Part shown: positions 1-4,749 of the stretch, piece after piece | How positions within the stretch are numbered: position 1 is the first letter of the stretch | How the letters are laid out: each line of letters opens with the position of its first letter | DNA from: JBFGCA01 sp041567315 | Lineage (GTDB): Bacteria; Acidobacteriota; Thermoanaerobaculia; Multivoradales; JAHEKO01 | Reading direction: 5' to 3' | Assembly: GCA_041567315.1 (NCBI GenBank) | Contig: JBFGCA010000187.1 | Span: 1 to 5,268 of the forward strand | Length of the DNA stretch: 5,268 bases | Program-made: the position numbers and the translations under genes | The notes under the pieces: generated by a model | Seen by the model: only the letters and a program-made list of their open reading frames with translations | What the model was told of the DNA's origin: nothing | Databases searched by the model: none

Positions 1-9
1 CGCCGCCCA

Positions 10-80
10 GGCCGGGGGGTTCCCGGCAGCGGAACGTGTTGGAGAGGGAGGGGGAGTGGAGCGAAGGGAACCCCCCGGCC
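10..80. repeat. Perfect 15-bp inverted repeat with 41-nt loop, downstream of the PDZ gene
   Basis: The arms at 10-24 and 66-80 are exact reverse complements (left arm GGCCGGGGGGTTCCC). They are separated by 41 nt that are strongly strand-biased: purine- and G-rich on the plus strand, and therefore C-rich and G-poor on the minus strand. The element lies about 35 to 105 nt past the stop of the minus-strand PDZ gene. It could form a very stable RNA hairpin acting as a transcription end or 3' stabiliser, but no T-tract follows on either strand, so it is not a textbook intrinsic terminator. The rest of 1-114 shows no convincing gene. A short plus-strand reading frame entering from the left edge and stopping at 103-105 has no recognisable content. 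Confidence 0.6.
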
Positions 81-114
81 CCGGGCGGCCGAGGGGGGTC
101 GGTAAACCGCGCTG

Positions 115-888
115 CTACTCGTCCAAGCCGGGCTGTCCCACGCTGACGCAGTCGACGGGGGCGCCGTTGACCTCGCACTCGCATTCACCCGCCGCCTGGC
201 ACCGGACGCTGACCTCGCACTCCTCCAGACCCTCGCACGCGGGGACCGGCGCCGCGCTGCCGTGGTAGACCTCGAAACGGCAGTCGTGATCGGCGTCCTT
301 GCAGCTCAGCTCGACCGCGCGCTCGGGGTAGGGACGGGTCTCGAGGGTGGCGGTCAGGGTCTCGAGCTTGCCGTCGCGCCAGATCTCGAGGACGACGGCC
401 TCCCCTTCCGGCCGCTGGGCGATGGCCTGGGCAAGCTGGCGGGCCGAGCCGACGCTGTCGCCGGCCACCGCCGAGACCACGTCGCCCACCCGGACGCCGG
501 CGCGCTGGGCCGGGCTGTCCTCCATCACCTGCGAGACCATCACCCCGACGTCCTCGGGGACGCCGAAGTGGCGCCGCAGCTCGGGGGTCAGCTCGACCAT
601 CGCCACGCCCAGGTAGCTCCCGCCGCGGACCATCCAGCCGCCCCCGTGATGGTGTCCGTGGCCGTGACCGCCGTGGACACGATGGATGATCCGGCGCTCG
701 CCCTCACAGCCGGCCTCGCCGTCGGGGCAGCCGACGACCACCTTGTGGATCTCCACCTCGTGGGTGGCTTCCCCTCCATCGGCGGGCGTGGCACTCCAGG
801 CGCCCGCTGCACCCAGGAGCGCGATGAAGCTCAAGGTAGCGAGGCTGCGCCGAAGGGGCGTGACGCTCGGGGCTGGGCGATCGGTCAT
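115..888 (-). CDS. Exported PDZ-domain protein with His-rich stretch and repeated Cys pairs
   Basis: This 257-aa protein is probably periplasmic or cell-surface. Residues 11-33 form a signal peptide (PLRR followed by a hydrophobic stretch ending near AWSA). Residues about 92-185 are a PDZ domain of the DegP/HtrA C-terminal type: YLGV supplies the carboxylate-binding loop, and SPAQRAGVRVGDVV the conserved SPA-x2-AG(V/I)x2GD core. No protease domain is present, so it probably binds peptides or scaffolds rather than cleaving. Residues 70-81 are His/Gly-rich. Ten cysteines occur, eight of them after the PDZ domain, mostly as C-x5/6-C pairs (54/61, 196/203, 218/224, 230/236), plus 238 and 247. The start at 888 is chosen over an in-frame ATG at 957 because AAGGAG sits 6 nt upstream and the signal peptide follows properly. 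Ligand and partner proteins are unknown; metal binding or disulfide formation is inferred only from composition. Confidence 0.88.
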   Translation of the reverse strand: MTDRPAPSVTPLRRSLATLSFIALLGAAGAWSATPADGGEATHEVEIHKVVVGCPDGEAGCEGERRIIHRVHGGHGHGHHHGGGWMVRGGSYLGVAMVELTPELRRHFGVPEDVGVMVSQVMEDSPAQRAGVRVGDVVSAVAGDSVGSARQLAQAIAQRPEGEAVVLEIWRDGKLETLTATLETRPYPERAVELSCKDADHDCRFEVYHGSAAPVPACEGLEECEVSVRCQAAGECECEVNGAPVDCVSVGQPGLDE

Positions 889-894
889 CGTGTT

Positions 895-900
895 CTCCTT
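895..900 (-). promoter_or_regulatory. Ribosome binding site of the PDZ gene
   Basis: The minus strand reads AAGGAG followed by six nucleotides and ATG at 888. This fixes the start at 888 rather than the upstream in-frame ATG at 957. Confidence 0.85.
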
Positions 901-924
901 GTCAGGTGTGCCGGGTGGGGGCCA

Positions 925-936
925 GGCGGGCCCGCC
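925..936. repeat. 12-bp perfect palindrome in the divergent spacer
   Basis: GGCGGGCCCGCC reads the same on both strands and sits 37 nt upstream of the PDZ gene start, between two divergent genes. It could be a regulator-binding site or an RNA hairpin in the PDZ gene leader. In such GC-rich sequence a palindrome of this composition can also arise by chance. No convincing -35/-10 pair for the PDZ gene is visible in the spacer; TAGAGT at 947-952 on the minus strand is the best -10-like hexamer. Confidence 0.3.
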
Positions 937-994
937 GCGATTTTCCACTCTACTCAACGCCCCTGAGCGGCGACGGTTCCACGACGGCCCCTCC

Positions 995-1000
995 TATACT
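995..1000 (+). promoter_or_regulatory. Candidate -10 element (TATACT) of the macro-like gene
   Basis: TATACT differs from the TATAAT consensus at one position and ends 16 nt before the ATG at 1017. A start point about 7 nt downstream would leave a leader of around 10 nt, and no Shine-Dalgarno sequence is present. No good -35 hexamer is seen at the expected distance. Confidence 0.45.
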
Positions 1001-1016
1001 CGACCCCGAAGCGGCC

Positions 1017-1529
1017 ATGGCAACCCGCTCTCGGAGCCTGAGACTGATCCGTGGCGGCCGGCGGGGCCGCGGGGCGGGCCCGCGGATCGTCGCGGCTCCC
1101 CGCAACCGGGCCCCCTTCCCGGTCGACGCCGTGGTCGAGGAGGAGGACACCTGGCTGGTGCTGAGTGCCCCGGCCGAGGTGCCGGCGCGGCCCGAGCACC
1201 CGCTGCGGCTGATGACCGCGCTCTGGGAGGCCGAGCCGCTCGAGCCGGGCACGGTCGTCGTCCGTCCGGGCACCCCGCTGCGAATGCTCGCAGTCGTCCA
1301 CGACCTCGAGCGGCAGCCCACGTGGGAGGAGGCCTGGGTGGCGGCCGCCCTCGAGGAGGTCCTCCGGCTGGTCGACCAGCGGAGCCTCCACGCCGTCGCC
1401 ATGCCGCCGCTCGGCGCCCGCCACGGCGATCTCGACCTCGAGCGCTTCACGCAGCTCCTCCACCAGGCGCTCGAGCGCCGGCCCGCTGCCGCCCTCGAAC
1501 GGCTCTGGCTGATGCTGCCCGACGGCTGA
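1017..1529 (+). CDS. Hypothetical protein with macro-domain-like C-terminal half
   Basis: I do not recognise this 170-aa protein as a named family. The basic N-terminus (residues 5-24, rich in Arg and Gly) is not a signal peptide, so it is probably cytoplasmic. Residues 78-150 resemble the second half of a macro domain: a strand with VVHDL (93-97), a helix with many small residues (about 103-118), then a strand and loop SLHAVAMPPLGARHGDLDL (123-141), comparable to the macro-domain stretch 'siA.P.lg.G..g.p', and a final helix. VDAVV (36-40) could correspond to the strand before the usual NAAN motif, but that motif is absent, as is the glycine-rich ADP-ribose loop, so nucleotide binding is doubtful. 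The ATG at 1017 is chosen because the longer frame from 906 translates the divergent spacer and would run through the TATACT element. Codon choice is GC-rich like its neighbours. Confidence 0.72.
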   Translation: MATRSRSLRLIRGGRRGRGAGPRIVAAPRNRAPFPVDAVVEEEDTWLVLSAPAEVPARPEHPLRLMTALWEAEPLEPGTVVVRPGTPLRMLAVVHDLERQPTWEEAWVAAALEEVLRLVDQRSLHAVAMPPLGARHGDLDLERFTQLLHQALERRPAAALERLWLMLPDG

Positions 1530-1556
1530 CGGGCACCGGCTCCGTCGGCCGGCTGG

Positions 1557-1562
1557 TACCTT
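1557..1562 (+). promoter_or_regulatory. Candidate -10 element (TACCTT) just before the DUF2007 gene
   Basis: TACCTT, within TACCTTAA, ends 9 nt before the ATG at 1572. No Shine-Dalgarno sequence lies in the 42-nt gap after the preceding stop at 1527-1529. The spacing fits a TANNNT -10 box driving a leaderless or near-leaderless transcript. Read-through from the upstream gene is equally possible. Confidence 0.35.
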
Positions 1563-1571
1563 AACCGCCCG

Positions 1572-1850
1572 ATGGGCTACGTCGAGGTCTCCTGGTTCCC
1601 CTCCCGGCTCGAGGCCGAGGCGGTCGGACACGCCCTAGACCAGTACGACATCCCGTTCCTGGTGCAGAGCGCCGACACCGGGATGTTCGGGCCCGGCATG
1701 ACCGGGTGGAGCCCCCAAGGCGCCAAGCTCCTGGTGCCCGAGGAGCGCCTTGCGGAGGTGCGCGAGCTGATCTCCTGCGTCGTCAAGCCGCTGGAGAACT
1801 GGGCCGAGATCGTTTCCGAGGCCGAGGTATCCGACCTCGACCCGGAATGA
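1572..1850 (+). CDS. DUF2007-family small protein
   Basis: This 92-aa cytoplasmic protein has the compact alpha/beta pattern of DUF2007 (annotated in databases as 'putative signal transducing protein', related in fold to GlnB-like small domains). The N-terminal strand and helix GYVEVSWFPSRLEAEAVGHAL lead into DQYDIPFLVQSAD, matching the family's pattern of a strand, a helix that 'skips' over a subunit, and 'gIp..v.s'. A loop GMFGPGMTGWSPQGAK (37-52) leads to the signature LLVPEERLAEVRELI (53-67), where the family has 'I.VpeedaeeA.elL'. The acidic tail (residues 72-92) is extra. The biochemical role of the family is not established. The gene follows the macro-like gene by 42 nt in the same direction and overlaps the convergent rhombosortase gene by 68 bp at its 3' end. 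Confidence 0.82.
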   Translation: MGYVEVSWFPSRLEAEAVGHALDQYDIPFLVQSADTGMFGPGMTGWSPQGAKLLVPEERLAEVRELISCVVKPLENWAEIVSEAEVSDLDPE

Positions 1851-2463
1851 GCGCCGCGGCGAGGCCACAGGCGCCGCCGACGGTGTGGGCGAGCGGCACC
1901 GGGATGAAGCCGGAGGAGGCGGCGTCGACGAAGAGGGTGGAGGCGGTCAGGGTCTCGTAGGCGACCTTGCCGGCAAAGGCGAGCAGCAGGGCGAGAGCCA
2001 CGGCGGCCCGGAGGCGGCCGCCCGCGGCCAGGTCGCGGCGGAGCAGGGCGGCGGCGAGCAGCACGAAGAGCGTGGCGTCGAGGCCCGAGAGGCCGCGGTA
2101 GCGCTCCATGGCCGGGAGCAAGGTCCAGACCGCGAGCGGGATGGCGAGGGCCGCGGCGCCCAGCGCCGCCAGCAGGCGGGCGCGGCCGTGGCTCCAGGCG
2201 AGCGCGACGAGCAGAGCGAAGACCAGCGCGTCCCAGATCAGGTGCTCGCCCGACCAATGGGTCCAGTGACAGGTGAGGAGCCGCCACAGCTCGCCCGCGG
2301 CGATCGCCGCCCGGTCGTACTCGAGCGCCCGGGCGGCGGCCGGGCTGAGGTGAGTCGACAGTGCCGGCAGGGTGAGCAGGACCGCCACGGGGATGGCGGG
2401 CGGGGCGCCGCGTAAGCGCCCCGCCCGCCGCTCGCCGGACCGCCAGGTGCGGACCGCCGCCAT
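1783..2463 (-). CDS. rrtA: Rhombosortase (rhomboid-family intramembrane serine protease)
   Basis: This 226-aa polytopic inner-membrane protein has about six hydrophobic segments (near 23-40, 76-90, 97-116, 127-141, 152-167, 187-206). Family motifs are clear: GELWRLLTCHWTHWSGEHL (57-75) matches the rhombosortase 'GEWWRLLTgH..H...HL' region, YRGLSG (122-127) carries the catalytic Ser126, and AHTVGGACG (192-200) carries the catalytic His193. Rhombosortases are known to process GlyGly-CTERM sorting tails. The residue aligned by motif with the rhomboid Asn (Asn154 of GlpG) is Asp78. The ATG at 2463 is 5 nt after the stop of the vWA gene and is preceded by GGTGAGG, which spans that stop, so translation is probably coupled. 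The upstream-open frame continues to 2943 but lies inside the vWA gene. The basic, Pro-rich tail (205-226) is encoded opposite the end of the DUF2007 gene. Confidence 0.88.
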   Translation of the reverse strand: MAAVRTWRSGERRAGRLRGAPPAIPVAVLLTLPALSTHLSPAAARALEYDRAAIAAGELWRLLTCHWTHWSGEHLIWDALVFALLVALAWSHGRARLLAALGAAALAIPLAVWTLLPAMERYRGLSGLDATLFVLLAAALLRRDLAAGGRLRAAVALALLLAFAGKVAYETLTASTLFVDAASSGFIPVPLAHTVGGACGLAAALIPGRGRIPRPRKRSRPSSPAA

Positions 2464-2466
2464 CGA

Positions 2467-2473
2467 CCTCACC
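2467..2473 (-). promoter_or_regulatory. Ribosome binding site of the rhombosortase, overlapping the upstream stop codon
   Basis: On the minus strand the junction reads GG-TGA-GG-TCG-ATG: the vWA gene stop is embedded in a GGTGAGG purine run 3 nt before the rhombosortase ATG. The spacing is shorter than usual, which fits re-initiation by ribosomes finishing the vWA gene. Confidence 0.55.
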
Positions 2474-4547
2474 GGCCGTCCCTCCGCCGGCGGGCAGCCA
2501 GGCCGAGGCCGGCCAGGGCCGCGGCGATGCCGGCGCTCACCGGGTCGAGGGCGCCGCCGCCGCCGAAGTCGAGGTCCCAGCCCCGCGAGCGCCGGGTGGG
2601 CGGCGCCTGGGCGATCCGCTGGACCGGCGGCGCCTGCGCCGGGACCGGTTTGGCGGCCTCGACCGGCACCGGTCCGAGCTCGCCCGCGGCCTGCCGGCGG
2701 AGCTTCTCGAGGCCTTCGCGCACCCGCTCCTGCTTGGCGCGGTCGCGCTCCAGGCGCAGGGCGTTGCGGCGCTCGATCTTCCAGCGCTTGTATTCGGCGT
2801 CGTTCTCGAGCACCAGGAACGAGGTGTACTCGGTGACGATCGAGAAGGCCTCGCCGAGGCGGACGATCTCGGCGGTGACCGGCGCCCGCGAGCCGGCGCG
2901 GTCGGCCTCCTTGAGCAGCCGCTGGACGCGGTGCCAGGCCCACATGCGCTCGATCTCGGGGTTCTCGGCGCCGTCGCCGGGGAGCTCGATGGCGAGCGTC
3001 CGGTCGAGCAGCTCGCCGCCGACGTCGGCCCGCACGCGGAGCTCGACCGGCCCCGGGTCGCGGTAGCGGCCGTAGAGCCGCACCGGCATGCCGTGGTAGA
3101 GGCTGGGCAGCCGCTCGGGCTCGAGGTCGTAGACCCCGCCGCCCAGGAACTCGAGCTCGACGTTGCTGGCCGCCGGACGCAGCAGCTTGCGTCGGAAGGC
3201 GCGCGCCTGGCGCTCGAAGTCGTCGCCCCGCGAGACGAAGGCGGCGAGACCACCGGCGTCCTCGGCGAGCTGCTCGAGCAGCGGCCGGTTGACCTCGTTG
3301 CCGACCCCGATGGCGAAGATGCGGGTGGCCCGCGGGCGCTCGGCGCTCAATCGCAGCAGGGTCTGGCGCTCGGTCTGCTCGGTCATGCCGTCGGAGAGGA
3401 TGACCACGTTGAGCGGCCGGTCGAGGTCCTTGTACCGGAAGGCGCCGCGCAGCGCCGGCTCGAGGAAGGTGCCGCCGCGGGCGCGCTGCTCGCCGAGGAA
3501 CTCGACGGCCGCGGTCTTGGCGCTCTCGTCGGCGTCGCGCAGCCGGCGGAACAGGTTCTCGGCGGTAACGTTGAAGGTCATCACCTCGAAGCGGTCGTCC
3601 TCGCCGAGGGCGCGGATGAAGGCGCCCAGCGAGTCGCGCGAGACCGCCAGCTTGCCGCCGTCGTTCATCGAGCCCGAGACGTCGAGGATGAAGACGTAGT
3701 CCATGCCCTCGTCGGCCCGCTCGAGCTCCTCGCCGGCGGTCAAGGTGATGAGGAAGTAGCCGTCCTCGCCCCGCTCCTTGGAGGCCACGAGGTCGAGCCC
3801 GGTCCGCGGGCGGCCGAGCCGATAGGCGAGCACCACGTCGCGGCCGAGGTCGCCCTCGGTGGTCTCAAGGCTGGCCTGCAGGTGGCCGGGGCCGTGGCGG
3901 GCGACCGCGAAGGCGCCGCCGTGGCTGGGGCTTTCGAGCGCCACCACCGGCACCTCGGAGGCCACCTCCAGGGTGAGCGCGAAGCGCCCGGTGGTGCGGC
4001 TGTCGAGACCGGCGCGGGTCACCGTCGCCAGCGGGTAGACCCAGGTCGCCCAGTCGGCGTCGAACTCCAGCTCCTGGTAGTAGGCGATCTGGACCCGCTG
4101 CTCGGCGCCGGCGGCGATGGGGAAGATCCGCATCTCGAAGGTCTTGTAGTCGGTCTGCTCGAGCAGGCCGGGGTCGCGGCGCTGCTGCTTGTAGCTGTCG
4201 TAGATCTGCCGGGCGCGCTCCTTCTCCACCACCTCGCCGACCATCTCGCGGCCCTCGATCCACATCGAGAAGTTGGCCACCGAGGCGCCCTTCGGCACCG
4301 GGAAGGTGTAGAGGGCCTCGACCACCCGATTCTCGGTGTTGCGGAACACCTGGGTGACCTCGGTGACGGCGATGCCGTTGTTGATGGTGACCCGGACGGC
4401 GTGCTCCTCGATCTCGAGGACGCCGCCGAAGCCGCCGTCGGCGATCAGCAGCCCCGCCCCCCGCGCCGCCGGCGCGCCGGCGAGCATCAGGGCCGCGGTC
4501 AGCGCCAGGGCCCCGATCCGTCCCGTCCTTCGCGTCATCGATCGCAT
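2469..4547 (-). CDS. VIT and von Willebrand factor A domain protein with GlyGly-CTERM-type tail
   Basis: This 692-aa protein is exported and probably surface-exposed. Residues 1-31 form a signal peptide (TRRTGR, then a hydrophobic stretch ending APAARGA). Residues about 35-165 are a VIT domain, with NGIAVTEVTQVFRN, YTFPVPKGASV, the GEVVEKERARQIYD stretch, DPGLLEQ and MRIFPIAAGAEQRVQI all as in the family. Residues about 283-455 are a vWA domain with an intact metal-ion-dependent adhesion site: D289-x-S291-x-S293 (DVSGSM), T360 and D386. A charged, probably helical stretch (583-620) and a Pro/Ala-rich linker (about 622-652) precede the tail. The tail has GGGGALDP (662-669), a 16-residue hydrophobic span and RRRR (686-689). 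The ATG at 4547 has AAAGGAGG upstream and is preferred to the ATG at 4538 or the long frame from 4652. Partner ligands are unknown; adhesion or surface assembly is inferred from domain content. Confidence 0.9.
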   Translation of the reverse strand: MRSMTRRTGRIGALALTAALMLAGAPAARGAGLLIADGGFGGVLEIEEHAVRVTINNGIAVTEVTQVFRNTENRVVEALYTFPVPKGASVANFSMWIEGREMVGEVVEKERARQIYDSYKQQRRDPGLLEQTDYKTFEMRIFPIAAGAEQRVQIAYYQELEFDADWATWVYPLATVTRAGLDSRTTGRFALTLEVASEVPVVALESPSHGGAFAVARHGPGHLQASLETTEGDLGRDVVLAYRLGRPRTGLDLVASKERGEDGYFLITLTAGEELERADEGMDYVFILDVSGSMNDGGKLAVSRDSLGAFIRALGEDDRFEVMTFNVTAENLFRRLRDADESAKTAAVEFLGEQRARGGTFLEPALRGAFRYKDLDRPLNVVILSDGMTEQTERQTLLRLSAERPRATRIFAIGVGNEVNRPLLEQLAEDAGGLAAFVSRGDDFERQARAFRRKLLRPAASNVELEFLGGGVYDLEPERLPSLYHGMPVRLYGRYRDPGPVELRVRADVGGELLDRTLAIELPGDGAENPEIERMWAWHRVQRLLKEADRAGSRAPVTAEIVRLGEAFSIVTEYTSFLVLENDAEYKRWKIERRNALRLERDRAKQERVREGLEKLRRQAAGELGPVPVEAAKPVPAQAPPVQRIAQAPPTRRSRGWDLDFGGGGALDPVSAGIAAALAGLGLAARRRRDGR
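2472..2564 (-). other. Encoded C-terminal sorting signal (Gly4, hydrophobic span, Arg4) of the vWA protein
   Basis: Codons for residues 662-692 encode the three parts of a GlyGly-CTERM-like signal: a glycine run followed by ALDP, a short span of Ala, Gly, Leu, Ile and Val (670-685), and RRRRDGR at the very end. It follows a Pro/Ala-rich spacer, as is usual for processed surface proteins. Since the next gene encodes a rhombosortase, cleavage near the glycines is the likely outcome. This is inferred from architecture, not from a model score. Confidence 0.75.
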
Positions 4548-4553
4548 CTCCGA

Positions 4554-4561
4554 CCTCCTTT
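4554..4561 (-). promoter_or_regulatory. Ribosome binding site of the vWA gene
   Basis: The minus strand reads AAAGGAGG, with AGGAGG ending 6 nt before the ATG at 4547. It is the strongest Shine-Dalgarno sequence in the window and sets the start there; the ATG at 4538 would be 15 nt away. Confidence 0.88.
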
Positions 4562-4627
4562 CATCACGAGCGGCGAGAGGTGCCACCCGTTTGGCGGGAG
4601 CGGGGAGCGACGGCCGTGCCAGGACAG

Positions 4628-4680
4628 TCTTTGGCGCTCTATCTATCTGCAAAAAAATAGCTTACGAGGATCTTTGGAGC
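4628..4680. repeat. Direct repeat TCTTTGGNGC flanking an AT-rich core
   Basis: TCTTTGGCGC at 4628-4637 and TCTTTGGAGC at 4671-4680 match at 9 of 10 positions and start 43 bp apart, close to four helical turns. Between them lies the most AT-rich stretch of the window, including CTATCTATC and seven consecutive A (4651-4657). The arrangement lies in the 202-bp spacer between divergent genes and could be a pair of regulator sites around the minus-strand promoter. No clear -35/-10 pair for the vWA gene could be picked by eye. Confidence 0.3.
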
Positions 4681-4709
4681 AGGCGGTCGGACGCTTGGGC
4701 AGGCTCAGA

Positions 4710-4739
4710 TTGGACATCAGATGTCGAGTAACATACATT
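4710..4739 (+). promoter_or_regulatory. Candidate promoter of the partial regulator gene
   Basis: TTGGAC (4710-4715) and TACATT (4734-4739) are separated by 18 bp, a plausible sigma-70-type pair, with ATG starting 10 nt after the -10 box. With a start point around 4746 the leader would be only a few nucleotides. No Shine-Dalgarno sequence is present before the ATG at 4750. Confidence 0.45.
4713..4725. promoter_or_regulatory. Inverted repeat GACATC-A-GATGTC, candidate operator
   Basis: This perfect 6-bp dyad with a 1-nt centre overlaps the putative -35 box and spacer of the plus-strand promoter. A second dyad, GTCGA (4723-4727) and TCGAC (4739-4743), brackets the -10 box. Either could be an autoregulatory site for the gene at 4750. 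Confidence 0.4.
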
Positions 4740-4749
4740 CGACGTACAG

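Noticed and set aside
262..966. Long plus-strand frame opposite the PDZ gene (234 codons)
   Set aside because: It is the antisense shadow of a gene with a clear signal peptide, RBS and PDZ motif. Its translation is low in structure and matches nothing.
1530..1571. Terminator between the macro-like and DUF2007 genes
   Set aside because: The 42-nt gap has only short GC complementarity and no T-tract; co-transcription is as likely.
954..1631. Minus-strand frame opposite the macro-like and DUF2007 genes (225 codons)
   Set aside because: High GC leaves antisense frames open. The plus-strand products have recognisable family patterns and this one does not.
1885..2415. Plus-strand frame opposite the rhombosortase (176 codons)
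   Set aside because: The Gly/Glu/Gln-rich low-complexity product is antisense to the transmembrane codons of a well-supported rhomboid.
2464..2943. N-terminal extension of the rhombosortase to the ATG at 2943
   Set aside because: It lies wholly within the vWA coding region in another frame, encodes Arg/Pro/Gly-rich sequence, and a coupled ATG at 2463 explains the start.
4570..4600. Possible sigma-54 promoter on the minus strand (TGGCAC motif upstream of the vWA gene)
   Set aside because: TGGCAC is present, but the GC of the -12 element is not at the required spacing and TTGC is missing.
4548..4652. N-terminal extension of the vWA protein to the ATG at 4652
   Set aside because: It would bury the signal peptide 35 residues inside the protein and ignore the strong AAAGGAGG before the ATG at 4547.
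4645..4665. Intrinsic terminator at the T-run on the minus strand (opposite A7)
   Set aside because: No stable GC hairpin precedes the T-run, and the site is upstream of, not after, a minus-strand gene.
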